A stretch of DNA of 64,000 nucleotides from Pyropia haitanensis (GCA_008729055.1 SDUX01000004.1:4032172-4096171), one strand, 5' to 3'. Shown: positions 21,776 through 32,735, counted from the stretch's first letter. Numbers and translations are program-made. The notes: generated by a model from the sequence alone, not told the origin.

Positions 21776-22669
21776 ACCGGGTCGTGTGGCTGTAGGGTAG
21801 TGCGTGCGTGCGCTGGTGTTTGTTGTTGACTCGTACCATCGTTGGGTGCGCACCGACGGTGCGCACCCGACCATACACATGGTTTGCCGATGGCGGCCCC
21901 CCCCACGCGCCCCTGTGGAGCTTTGGGCGAGCACCCGTGCTCCCTCCCTGTGCCGGGTGGCGGCGGCGACCGCGCCATGGATCCCCACCCCGACCAACGT
22001 CCCGGCGGCTGCCCGCCGAGGTGCCCCCCATTCCGTCCCTCTCGATGGAGGCGCGCGGCCGCCGCGACCGCCACTGCGAGGGGCGTGTCGCACCGCCGCC
22101 GCCGAGGCGGCCGCCGGCGGGGGTTCGCCCGCCACACGGCGCTGCCTTCCCCCCCCCCCATCCCCCGTGGTGCCGCCCAGCAGGCCGCTCCACCGCCCGC
22201 GGCGGCGCTGTTCCCACCCCCTCTCGCGGCTGCCGCAGCCGCGCGGCTCTCTCTGGCGCCGCGTCTGCTACGCCAGCCACGGGCCCGTCCTACCGCCGCG
22301 ACCGCCACGAGCCGGGACGGGGGTGGGGGGACTAGGGAGGGGTATGCTGGCAGCTGCCCCGACGTGTGGGCGCGACCTGGATGGCACCCGGCTCCCCGCG
22401 GGGTCGCCGCCGAGGGGGTCGCCGCCGCCTGGCCCTCTCCGCAACAGTCCCCTGTCCCGCCCCCCCGCCCCCCATCCCAAAATCTACCGACCCTCCTCCC
22501 CTCCCCCTGCTCCCGTGGCGGCGTGGCGGTCCACGCCGAGTAGCTCACGACGGGCACCCCCACGGCATGCTCAGCTGCGTGCCGTCGGCGACAATGGTCC
22601 AACATCCATACCAAGGTCAGAAAAAAAAAGGCCGAAAAAATGAACACAACACGAACCTCCGCAGGTGGC
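21776..22669. other. Spacer between the inverted arms
   Basis: About 0.9 kb of single-copy DNA. A 25-bp near-perfect hairpin lies at 21844-21868, a C-run at about 22151-22159 and an A-run at 22621-22629. No gene recognised. Confidence 0.5.
21844..21868. repeat. 25-bp hairpin at the inverted-duplication spacer
   Basis: GGGTGCGCACCG, one base, then CGGTGCGCACCC: 12-bp perfect arms around a single central base. Each arm itself contains the palindrome GGTGCGCACC. It sits about 70 bp beyond the inner end of the left arm. Confidence 0.9.
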
Positions 22670-24562
22670 CACGGCGCACCTCGTCACACGCAGCCAACGC
22701 CCTCGAGCATCACCTCACACGCAGCCACACGGTGCCGCGCTGTGCCCCCCTCCATGCAAGCGCGCGCCGCTCAGGCCACTGCATGCATGCCCCCTACCCC
22801 TCGTCCCCCCCCCCCGCAGCCAGTTCGCCACTCGACGCAGCATCGCCCGGTCCGCTACCGTTGGACGCGCCCCCCTCTGCGTCTTCCTCGGCCGCGAGCG
22901 CCCCTCCCCCTCCGTCGTCCCCAGCAGGCGCCTCGCCAGCACCGCCACCCGCCATCTCGCCAGCGTCGTCTCCCGCAGGCTCGCCAGCGCCGCCACCCGC
23001 GCCGTCGGCGCCGCCGCCAGCCGCACCGCTGCCGCCACCGCGGCTCTGACGCGCCGCGTCCACATTGCCGCCGCTACGAGCAGACCTCGACACGCTGCTG
23101 TGAACGCGCATGTAGTGTGCAAAAACCCCATCCACCGACGCGTACCGGTTTGTACACTCAGGGCACTCGAGTCGCCGACGCCCTCGGGCAGACCCCCTGC
23201 CGCTGCCGCCGCCGCCGCCGCCTCTATCGGTAACGGGGGCAGCCGCGGCAGCGGAGGCACCCGTCGATGGCGCCACAGAGAGACGTGGCAATCTGGCAGC
23301 CGCCGCCCCGCCGGCTCCGCCACCCGACGCCCGGCCGGCGCCGCCACCCGCGCCGCCGGCGTTACTACCAACCGCACCACTGCCGCCAGCCCCGCGACGG
23401 CCATCCGCAGCTGTGCCGACAGGTCCGGGGAGACGTCGCACGCGAGCGTTGCCAGCTCCACGATCAAGCAACCACCCGCCGCTGTGCACGTCCATGTAGT
23501 GTGCAAACACCTCCTCAATCGACGTGTACCTGTTTGTACACTCGGGGCACTCGAGTTGCCGGCGCCCGCGAGCCGGCGCTCCTCCGCTGCCGCCGCCGCT
23601 GCCGCCGCCGCCGCCGTTGCCACCGCCGCCGCCGCCGCCGCCACTGCCGCCGCTGGCAACGGCATCCCGGCCACGCGCCGCCGGCCCACCGACATCCGAA
23701 GCATTGCCGCCACCGCCGGCAGCAGTGCCCCCCTCCTCGACACCCCGGCGGTCCCCGCGACGGCCGCCGTTGCTGCAGGTGCCATCACTTGGCACGTCGC
23801 CGTCACGGCTGCCGCCACTGCGGTCCCCGCCGTCGTCACCGTCGCCATCGCGCCGCCGCGCGGCGCCGCCGTGGCCACCCGCACCACCGGCGGCGTCATC
23901 GTCGCGCCGGCGCCCGCCGCCGGCGAGCCCTCCCACACCACCCGCTGCATCATCGTCCCGCCGCCGCCCGCCACCACCGTCGCCACCCACCCCGCCACCC
24001 GCGTCGGCCGCCACCATGGCTGCTCCGCGTCGACGTCGCCGCCGCTGGCGCGGCACGTCCCCCCACGCCGTCACCGCTAGTAGATGCGGTGCACCGCCAC
24101 GGCGGCAAGTACCCGCCTTTGACAGGGTTGCGCGCGCCACCCCAGCACGTCACCCGTCAGCGCCCTCCGTGCCGCGTTCGCCTCACCCCTCCAGTACTAC
24201 GACGCGTGCCTCCTCGTGCAGCGGTAGCGCCCCGCCGACGCGCCAAACCCCTCTACCACCAGGTGCGTCATCCCGCTGCGTGAGGGGTGGCCCGGCCGCT
24301 CCCCCCCCCCACCTCACCCGCTCCCCATCTCCCCCGCCACCCGTGTCACGCACTGCGGCACGACACCGTTGCGACGGGCGGGGCGGCGCACCCAACGCCA
24401 CCGCCCCATCCCAGCGCCAGCGGCGTGGGTGCACCGTCGACGCCGCATCAGCGACGGCTGCCGCAGCGACGGCTGCCGCAGCGACGGCGGCGAAACTGGG
24501 GGAGGGTTCGTAGGGCAGTGACGAGTTGTGGTGGGGGCGCCGCGTGAGCAGTTGCATGCTGG
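22670..24562 (-). repeat. Inverted duplication, right arm
   Basis: Reverse-complement partner of 20265-21775. It carries the intact two-finger gene plus about 540 bp of upstream sequence, also shared with the left arm. Divergence by eye is substantial, perhaps a fifth of positions outside conserved blocks, so the event is not recent. Confidence 0.8.
22794..24017 (-). CDS. Two-finger C2H2 zinc-finger protein
   Basis: Predicted 407 residues from the ATG at 24017 (context GCCATGG). A Gly/Asp/Arg-rich acidic-basic N-terminus has repeated GGRRRDDDAAGG units, followed by finger 1, LECPECTNRYTSIEEVFAHY then MDVHS. A Gly/Ala linker of roughly 100 residues leads to finger 2, LECPECTNRYASVDGVFAHY then MRVHS. 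Both are C-x2-C-x12-H-x4-H and nearly identical, so the second arose by internal duplication. The tail is Gly/Ala/Asp/Glu-rich. Likely a nuclear nucleic-acid-binding protein; target unknown. The longer frame upstream begins only with a GTG codon, so the internal ATG was preferred; an upstream exon is possible. It lies in the right arm of an inverted duplication whose other arm holds a decayed copy. Confidence 0.75.
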   Translation of the reverse strand: MVAADAGGGVGGDGGGGRRRDDDAAGGVGGLAGGGRRRDDDAAGGAGGHGGAARRRDGDGDDGGDRSGGSRDGDVPSDGTCSNGGRRGDRRGVEEGGTAAGGGGNASDVGGPAARGRDAVASGGSGGGGGGGGNGGGGGSGGGSGGAPARGRRQLECPECTNRYTSIEEVFAHYMDVHSGGWLLDRGAGNARVRRLPGPVGTAADGRRGAGGSGAVGSNAGGAGGGAGRASGGGAGGAAAARLPRLSVAPSTGASAAAAAPVTDRGGGGGGSGRGSARGRRRLECPECTNRYASVDGVFAHYMRVHSSVSRSARSGGNVDAARQSRGGGSGAAGGGADGAGGGAGEPAGDDAGEMAGGGAGEAPAGDDGGGGALAAEEDAEGGASNGSGPGDAASSGELAAGGGDEG

Positions 24563-25025
24563 CCGCATGAAGCAAGCGACGCCGCGAATCCGACCGATAC
24601 AAACCCAGTCCGACCGTGAGCTTCGCCGTTTGGGCCTTGCCGCGGCCCGGCCTCCGGCCGGGCCGCCCCGTTTTGCCCCCCCCCGGGGGCCCCAGCCGCC
24701 GGGTTTCAGATTCGCGCGGGGCCTGGCTGCTGCTGTAGCAACGCTCGCCAGTCCCACGTGTGAGCGACGATCCGCGCGCCCGCCGCGCAGCAGAGTGCAA
24801 AATAAACGGTGTGAGGATCAGCCGCTAATCCACTCGGTTGGGGCCCCGGCCGCCGCCGCGCGTGCGACCACTCCAAGGAAATTCACGGTTTCTTCAAGCC
24901 CATCCGGTGTCAAGAGCGCTCGTGATGGCTCCCGCAAACAAGGAGCAGTGCGCAGCCCGCTCCCACCGCGTTCGTCTGCTCCCGCTGTGCCCACCTTCTG
25001 GGTTGCCGCCACGCTCCGCCACGCC
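24563..25025. other. Upstream region of RCC1-like gene
   Basis: No gene recognised. Moderately lower GC near 24790-24830, otherwise GC-rich. The frame of the downstream gene is open through it, but without motif or transit-like composition. Confidence 0.4.
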
Positions 25026-26321
25026 ATGCCGTCCCCCCCCCCGCCCCCACTGTTGCCCGCGTTCGCCGCCCTGACCGCCCTGGCCGCCGCGGCGGTGGCG
25101 GCGGGCTCCCCCCCCCCCCCGCCGCGGCCGCCGCCTGGGCGTGGTGGCCGTTTGGGCGCCCCGGCGGCGGCGACGCGGCGGCGCCCGCGTCGCCGCCGCC
25201 GCCGTCCCCGCCGCGGCCGGCCGGCACGCTGCTGCTGTGGGGGCCGCCGCCCCTGTCCAAGACGCCCGCCGCGCCGGCGGTGCTCCCGCCGGCGGCCATC
25301 ACCGCCGCGGCGGTTGCCGACGGCGTCGCCGCTGCCGCCGACGCCGGCGGCACCCTCCACGTGTGGCGCACCGCCGACAGCGGGGGGGGGGGGGGGGGCT
25401 GCCCCGGGGGGGCACGCCGTGGCGGGGCTGGGGGGGGTCATTGATGTCGCTGTGCGCTGGGCCGACGGCGCCGTTTTTGCTGTTACGCGTGAGGGGCGGG
25501 TGTACCGCGTGCCGCCACCGCCGCCGCCGTTGGGGGGGGGGAGGGCCGCGGGGGGTGACGTCGGCGCGGCCGGCAGCGCCCCAGCGGCGGTGGCGGCGGA
25601 GGGGCGGAGCGCGGCAGCCGCCGCGGCCAGCGCGCCTCCCCCCCGGCCACAGCGGCTGGGCGGTGCGGCGGCGGCCACGCCCGTCGTCGCGGTCGACTGT
25701 GGGGACCGCCACTGCGTGGCGGTGACTGCCGCCGGCGGCCTCCTCGGCTGGGGCGACGACACGGCGGGCGCGCTCAGCGGCCGCCGTCGCGGCCGCCGGC
25801 CGGTGAGCGCGGCGGGCGCCGTCCTCGCGGCGGCGGCGGCGCCAGCGGGACTCGTCGTTGTCCCGGATGAGGCGCCGGTGGTGCTGGCGCCGCCGCCCGC
25901 GGCGGGACGGGTGGTCGCGGCGTCGGCGGGGGGCGGGCACAGCCTGGCCGCCCACGGCGACGGGGGCGTATCCGCGGCGGGCTGGGATGACTGGGGGCAG
26001 CTGGGCGTCACCGCCACCCCGTGGGCCGCCGCGGCTGGTGGGGACACCGCCGCCGGTGGCGGTGGCGGTGACGGTGGTGGGGGAGGGTGGGTGCGGTCCC
26101 CCCCCGGCGGGGGTGTCGACGCTGGCGGCGGCGCGCTGCCCGCGGTCGCCGTCGCGGCGGGCGGCGCACACAGCGTCGCCGCGCACCCAGACGGGACGGC
26201 GACCTCGTGGGGCGCCGGCGCCGCGGGCGCGACGGCGCAGGCCAACGCGGCGGGCGTGTCGCCGCGGCGGCGGGTGGTCACGCCGCGCGGGGAGGCGGTG
26301 GCGGTCGCGGCGGCGGCGGCG

Positions 26322-26359
<38 letters not shown>

Positions 26360-26699
26360 GTGCATTGCCGCGGGGCGGACGCACAGTGTGGTTGTGGCGG
26401 GCGGGCGGGTGACGAGCACCGCCGGGGGGGGAGGGGGCCGGGGGGGGGGGGTAGGCGTGCTCCGGCCCGTGGCGGGCGTGCGCGCCGCGGCGGTGGCGGC
26501 GGCGGCGGCGGCGGCGGCGGGTGGGGGGGTGGGGGGGGATCCCGCGCCGGACGTGGCGGTGGAGGTGCTAAGCGTGCTGGCGGGGGGGGGGATGTCGGGC
26601 GCGATTGTGCGGGTGGTGGAGCGGGAGGGGGAGGGAGGGGGTGGGGAGGGGGAGGGGGGGGGGGCGATGGCAACGAGAGCGACGGCGGCGGGGGGTTGA
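25026..26699 (+). CDS. RCC1-repeat beta-propeller protein with two compensating frame breaks
   Basis: The ATG at 25026 starts a hydrophobic segment (LLPAFAALTALAAAAVAAG), a signal anchor or organelle-targeting stretch. At a C13 run (25108-25120) the coherent reading moves to another frame, giving AAAAWAWWPFGRPGGG, GTLLLWGPPPLSKTP and ADAGGTLHVWRTADS. At a G17 run (25382-25398) it returns to the first frame. RCC1-type blades follow: VVAVDCGDRHCVAVT with LLGWGDD, VVAASAGGGHSLAAH with AAGWDDWGQLGV, and VAVAAGGAHSVAAHPDGT with SWGAG, then a degenerate blade (CIAAGRTHSVVVAGGRV). The GxxHSxA and WGxxxxGQLG signatures define the family, which forms seven-bladed propellers used in chromatin, membrane-traffic or mitochondrial proteins. 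The N-terminal segment favours an organellar member. Poly-Gly loops are unusually long. Confidence 0.7.
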
Positions 26700-27270
26700 G
26701 GCGCGCTTGGCGGCGACGTGGGCAGGGCGGTGCGTGGGTGAGGCGCGGCTCCCGCGTCGGCCGCTGGCGGTGGCTTCATCGCCGCACGGCGGCGCGGCCA
26801 CGGCGCGGGCGGCGGCGGCGGCGGGCGGCGCGGGCGGGTTGGCGGGAGGTGGCCAAGAACATGAAAACCGCCGTCCGTCGCGCCCGCGTCTCGGCGAACC
26901 GCCCCGCCTCCCCGCGGGCGGTACGCGCAGTGCGCCCGTCGAGCAGTCCGCGGTGGGGGCGGGGGCGGGAGTGGCTGCCAGCGGCGGTCGCCGTCGTCAC
27001 GGGCACCTTGGGGAGGTCGTCTGGAGGGGTGGTCGGCCCCGGGGGTGCGGACCCCGAGCGCCCATCGGGAGGAGCGACCCGTCGCAGTGGGCTGTCGCCC
27101 CCGCCCGCTCACCGCCACCCCACCGCTTCTGCCCCTATTTTTTTTTTTTTGGGGCGGTCGTGAAGGGGTAGGGGAGAGGGGGGTACGGCCGGGGCTGGGC
27201 GGGGGAGGTGGCCGGGGAACGGGGCCCCTCCCTCGCGCCTGCCGCGGGGCGCCTTCCCCCCCCCCCTCAG
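26700..27270. other. Intergenic, nothing certain
   Basis: GC-rich with a T-run at 27139-27150. It ends in a polypyrimidine tract followed by CAG at 27268-27270, a good 3' splice site for the exon-like stretch that follows. Confidence 0.4.
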
Positions 27271-28646
27271 TCAGCCCACGGGTCGTCCACGTCTGGGAGG
27301 TCGGCTCAGGACGCCCCCGCCGCCGACGGGCACAATGGCAGGTCTCAGGTGGAGGAGCCCGACCAGGTGGCCTTAACGGCGGTCCAGCCGCCCCCGCCGG
27401 AGGAGGATGCCGAGGGGATGGACGAGGAGCCGATGGAGGCGGCCAGGGAAGCCAGGTCCGTGTGGGGGGGGGGGGGGGGGGGGGGGGGGGGCGGGCCGGA
27501 CCGCAAGGGATCAAACGCCCCCTAGTGGGATATGATGATAACAGCGGGTGGTGTTATCCAGTTATCAAACCCCCCTCACGACCTCTGGGGGGGGGTTGGA
27601 TAACATGTTATCCAACCCCCCCCAGAGGTCGTGAGGGGGGTTTGATAACAGGGGTGGTGTTATCCAGTTATCAAACCCCCCTCACGACCTCTGGGGGGGG
27701 GTTGGATAACATGTTATCCGACCCCCTCCTAGAGGTCGTGAGGGGGGTTTGATAACAGGGGTGGTGTTATCCAGTTATCAAACCCCCCTCACGACCTCTG
27801 GGGGGGGGTTGGATAACATGTTATCCGACCCCCTCCTTGAGGTCGTGAGGGGGGTTTGATAACTGGATAACACCCCCCGCTGTTATCAAATCCCACTGGG
27901 GGGCGTTTGATCCCATGTGACGCGGCCCCCCCCCCCCCCCCCCCCCCCACCGCCCCCACTCCACGCAACCCCGCTCCCCCCCCCCCCCCAACCCCCACTC
28001 CCCCCACCCCCCGCCGTTCCCCACCTCCCCCCACCCCCCCCCCCACCCCACGCAACCCCCCCCCCCCCCCCCCCCCCCACCCCCACTCCCCCCACCCCCC
28101 GCCGTTCCCCACCTCCCCCACCCCCCCCCTCCACCCCCCCCCCACCCCCCCGCACCCCACGCAACCCCCCCCCCGCCCCCACCCCCCGTCCCCCCACCCC
28201 CCGCCGTTCCCCACCCCCCCACCCCCCGCCTCCCACCTCCCCCCCTTCCCCCGACACGTTGAGGTTGGTGTGGTTCCCGTCCTGATTTTCCGCGAAGGAA
28301 GAGGGGGTAGGGTGGGGGAGAGGGGTGTACCTGTATGGGATCCCCCTTTTATATGTTGTGTTCTTGTGTGTGGCCTGCGACCGCCACCCGCCACCCGTCG
28401 TTGCAGGTGGGCGCGGCGGCGCTGTCCGCCGCCGCGGGAACCTATACGTCGGATGAACTTGGCGCCACCTACACCTTTACTCCCCGCGGGGGTGGCCTCG
28501 GTCTGGTGTTGGACGCCATCGAGGGCCGCCTCGGCTCCACCCTCCTCCCCTGTTGCGTCAACGACGCGGGGCGCTGGGCCGGGGTCTACACGAGCGCCCG
28601 CCCGGTGCTGGTCGCGGCCTTGAAAGGGGCGGGTGGGGCCGGCGGG
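27271..28646 (+). CDS. Possible two-exon gene fragment interrupted by the palindromic repeat
   Basis: Two protein-like stretches flank the repeat cluster at 27460-28406. Exon 27271-27459 follows a polypyrimidine/CAG acceptor and encodes an acidic tail-like peptide with RSQVEEPDQVALTAVQPPPP and EEDAEGMDEEPMEAAREAR. Exon 28407-28646 follows TTGCAG, ends at a GTGAGG donor and encodes AAGTYTSDELGATYTFTPRG then GLGLVLDAIEGRLGSTLLP. The second resembles the small beta-barrel domain found after the catalytic domain of some bacterial serine hydrolases (a YxSDELxATYT-type motif), but no catalytic domain was found. If joined, both junctions are phase 0 and the repeats are intronic. The two exons may equally be unrelated. 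Neither true start nor end is known. Confidence 0.3.
27507..27914. repeat. 408-bp nested palindrome with three ~107-bp units
   Basis: The outer ends are inverted: GGGATCAAACGCCCCC at 27507 and its complement ending at 27914. Inside are three tandem units starting at 27548, 27654 and 27761 (spacing 106 and 107). Each holds the same sub-palindrome: a CCCCCCTCACGACCTC arm, the perfect 16-bp palindrome GGATAACATGTTATCC (27598, 27704, 27811) and the reverse arm GAGGTCGTGAGGGGGG. GTTATC/GATAAC is repeated at every fold. A G-run of about 27 (27464-27491) precedes it and C-runs follow it. No target-site duplication is obvious. It may be an expanded foldback element; no protein is encoded. Confidence 0.9.
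27925..28250. repeat. Degenerate C-rich minisatellite
   Basis: Almost pure C broken by recurring words CACGCAACC, CCCCACTCC and GCCGTTCCCCACC. The last word occurs near 28013, 28101 and 28203, so units are about 90-100 bp and vary through C-run length. Such DNA is hard to sequence, and copy number here is uncertain. Confidence 0.85.
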
Positions 28647-31600
28647 GTGAGGGGAGGACTGCGGCACAGAGGGATGGGGGAGGGAGCGGGGGGCAAGTGC
28701 GGGGGATGGGCTGGCGGTCGAGGAAGGGCTGCTGGTGGAACCAGCGGAGGGAACAGTCGGTGGCGGCGTCGACGTCGACCGCGGCGGGGAGGTGCTGACC
28801 GGCGGGAGCACTCAGCGCAGTGTCCGACCCCTCCCCCTGTCCCTGTATATCTGCCAGGTGCCCCCGCGGAGCAGCAATCGTGGGGGGCGGGGGCGGGGGG
28901 CACGCCCAGTTCAGGGCGGGCATCTGGGTCACCGCGCTGTAGCGGGCCTTGCGGTCCGCGCGCCTCCCCCCCACCCCCCACCCCCCTCCCCTTCAAGGGC
29001 GTCGCCCGTGCCGGCCAGTTGGCCTCCCATCGCGGCGCGATAGCTATCCGTGCCCCTCACACTTCCACCGCCCCGATGGCGACGCCAGGGGCTGTGGAGG
29101 CCGTGAAGTCCGTGGTTGGCGGCGAGGCGGGCGGCAGCCGCCGCTGGGAGCGGGGGCAGCCGCACTGGTGGGGTGGGCGGCCTCGGGTAGGGGCCGCCGC
29201 GATTGGCGGCGGACGCGCGGCCGGGGTGAGGGCTGCCGTATCTTTGGAGGGGAGCAAGCACGATCGGGGTAGCCGTCGGAGGGTGGAGGAGTGCGGGCGG
29301 CGGTGGGGAGTGGATGGCGGGCGGGCGGTGGTCGGGAGGGTCGGGCTACAGCCGCGCCACGCCGGCGGGGGCGGTCCGCGGCGGGTGGCCGGCTGGCCGA
29401 CGACAGCGTGGCCAGCGGCGGGGGGAAGTTGGTTACCGCCTGTCTGGTTTGTCACTGAGGGCGGGCGGCAACGGGGGGAAGACACCTCTGGCGGTCGACG
29501 GGCAGTGGACGTCGCCCAGCGACCAGGAGTGGTGCGGGTGGTTGTGGGCAATGAAACTGGGGAAGCGGGCGTAGTCAGGGAGGCGACGTTATAGATCTCT
29601 GGGGGCCGGGGTCGGGGGAGCGAAGGTACGGTCTGGCAGCTTGTGGGGAGAGGAGGTGACTGAAACTTGGGGGATGGTCTGTACATGCTACGACCAGGAC
29701 TGGTCGTTGTTCTGGATGCTGCGAGGGGTCTTCCAACAACAATAACATGGCGCTGTCCTCCAACAACGTGAAAACGACCAGTACATCTGTATGTCCGTAC
29801 CTGATGCTCTCCAGGGACCCACGGGAGAGATGTTGCAATGATGCTTCTTCGCTTCTTCGCCAAACGTTGGTGCAGACACCGCTTTTCTTTCTTCGTCGCT
29901 TCTACTCCTCCTTTGCATGTTGAACACGCTTGTACAGCTCTCTAAGCGAACAATAGGCTCCTTCATGCCTGTCTGGGATTGTCCTTTCGGCCTATAACGG
30001 TGCACACTGCCCCTGGCCTGTATGTCTATGGAGCACGTATGGAGCCCGACGTCCCCCCGACTTTCCCATGCCGAAACCTCCGACCCATGCATCGACGGTC
30101 CTCCTCGACCGCCCTCGGGGTACCCCCCGATGCCAAAGAAACTGTTCTGACAGTGGAAACTGGAAAGCCGGCTGACACTCCCACGACCGACCGGGACTCT
30201 GTGTGGCCACGGAAGAGCGCTTTAGCACTGCAGACGCTGGCGGCCTCTTTCCCAGAACCGGTTGGGCACCGTGTTCAATCTGTTTGCACGAGTGGACCTG
30301 CCGTCACAAGGCGTCGGCACAGGGGTACGGACGACAAGCGAGACTGGACACCCACCTCAGATCAGTGTCGCGGTCACGTGGGAGCGCCCGAAAGAACCAG
30401 ACGAGTTTTGTGTATGCTCAGTCGAGTGTGATTCGTCTGTCATGGGCCTGCCGCTCTTTTTTTATCCAGCTCATGACGAGAGACCCGCAAGAATTGTGGC
30501 CTCCGCGAGGAGCTGCATGACGGCGTGACCTCTTTTCTCAGCGCAACCCCAGAGGACCGTCTAGTTGAGAGGGGCGCTACGAGAGTGGAGCCGGAGCGGG
30601 CGTTCGGCCGGGGGGTCCTTCCACACCCAGTTCACAGCGGTCTGCTTGGTGCGCTGCAACCAATGAGAGTCAACATGAGAAACACAGAGACGCCTCGGGA
30701 ACGAATGGCCAAGACAGAAAACAACAAATCATCCAGCAGCAGACGCATGACGAGCTCCGCTGCCTCGTGATGGCCTTGTATTCCTTTCTTGGCGAGTGCT
30801 TCATTGTTCACCAGACACCCCGTTCTAACTAGGCGTGCTCTGAAGGCGGCACTCCTACTAATGGCCCGCCGTCCAGTCCGGTGGGTGCGGAGCGTGAGAG
30901 TCATCCGCAAGAACTATCTGGAAGAAAGAGTTCTATGGACCTGCGAATGGACGGAGCGGGCGTCTGACCTGGCCGCGGCCGGCGCCCTTCACTGCTGGGG
31001 CGCGCAGACCGGACCGGTGGGCGGTTCACCCGCCCACCGGTGCACGGGTAACTGCCCGCGCGACGTCACTTCCACGTTGTGGGGACAGACGGGTGTCGGC
31101 GCAGAGGATCATCGCCATCGGCTGACACTGGGGGGATCCACCGAACTATCGCCCGCAGGCGGCAGACTCCTTCCTCGGCGGAATGTGCGATGATCCGGCA
31201 CAAGGCGCAAGCGCTGCCGCGTGGGGTCAGGTCAAACGTATTGGTGTGTTTCCTCACGCACGGCCAATCGAGATTGAACTGCCGCGCTTGGGCTTCACGG
31301 CGTGGCCTACATAGAAGCGAGATCTGTCGCAAGACCCTATCATGAGACCACGCGGTTCAGCCGATGTCCGAGGCGCAACCGAGAATGAGCGGCACAACCA
31401 GCGAGCATGGAACCCAGGACCAGACATGTGCTCACGACATGCATGTCGTGGATGGCTCCTGGCCGTTCATTCTTGGGTAGCTCCTCAGGAGGTGGCCAAC
31501 AACTGTGCCCTCTGTTTGACGAGGTCATTTCATTACACCGCGGGTGCCTTCCAGAAGGCGCACGGCGCGCCGTTATTTGGGCGGGCGTTGCACGTGTGCT

Positions 31601-32735
31601 GCCGACAACAGAAGAAATGGAAGCAAACTCGGCTCGAGTTTCATGATCAGATCATGGATGGGGGGCGCTCTCGGCTCTGGCACAAGCAAGGCAATCTGGC
31701 CTGGGGGAGGAAGCCGCCCGTTCAGAGAGCGGCAACCGATGCGTGCGCGCGAGCGCCTCGTGTTTCATCCACTCGACCCGTTGCGCGTACGCCAAGCAAA
31801 CCGCCGCTTGGTCCGTGCATGAGCACTTCACGGCGAATCTCCTCTTGGCAACAGCACCCTCTACTCGCTGGCAGCCACCCCCCCAGTGCAAACGCCCGTG
31901 CAGAGCAGAAGGTGGAGACACAAAGTAAAAAAGAGACGAGCTCATAGCAATTCTGATGATGCGTAGCACGGGCGTTACTTTCCCCACTCAGTCTGGCACA
32001 AGCTACAGGCTTGTTTCACTTGGGGTTCCCCTCCGCTCGCTCTCTGGGAGTTGCTGGAGGTTCTCAGCCGCCGTTTCTGACAGAGGCGATGCAGTCGACG
32101 GATGGCACGCGCCGGCCACAGGCTGTGCATGGGGCTTCCTCTCGCTCCAGTAGTATCAGTGCCAACACGCACTCTGTGACCCCCCCATGCCGCTGCAAAA
32201 GCGGAGACTGAGCTGCCGCTGCCCAGCAGCTGGGTCAAACCATTGCTAGCGGTAACCGCCGAGGCGGGGGAGGGCAAGAATGGTCACACGAGACAGGGCA
32301 TCGCCGAGGAGACGAGCGGAGAAAGGGAGGACGCAACAGCCGCAACAGCTGGATTCGCAGACGGAAACATTGCAAAAGAGAGAAATAGATGTTTGTATGG
32401 CCAGAAAGAAAAAATCGATACGAGGATGCAGGAGATAGTCATAGCATACAAGGGCAGAGGATCCATGGGTGTGCGGCAGAGACAACTCGCGCCCGCCTGT
32501 GGGAAACGGCGGACGAGTGCGGCGCGGGGGCAGCTGTCCCACATGCCCTCCGCGCCACGCACGGAAAGCAGGCCCGTGCGTCGAAGCAACAACAGAAAAA
32601 ACGCCCGCGCGAGCAAGCGAGACGGGCCCACCGCCTGCAGATTAGTCCCACCGCCGTGCTCACACACTGCCCCTTGCAACGCTCCATCCACCCCATCCCC
32701 CCCCCCACTCCACGCCGCGGTCAAGAGTTCATCCG
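28647..32735. other. Long gene-poor stretch, lower GC from about 29.6 kb
   Basis: 28647-29600 is GC-rich without a motif. From about 29650 to 32640 base composition drops clearly toward balanced, homopolymers are few and stops are frequent in all frames. Short forward frames at about 29979-30431, 30262-30528 and 31342-31947 have mixed, non-repetitive composition, but I recognise no domain. No tRNA, rRNA, LTR or transposase signature was seen. Confidence 0.4.

Noticed and set aside
24818..27514. 898-codon minus-strand open frame
   Set aside because: Almost pure Pro/Ala/Ser/Arg; the sense strand carries RCC1 repeats.
27507..28250. CRISPR array
   Set aside because: Repeats are palindromic tandem units without unique spacers, in a nuclear eukaryotic context.
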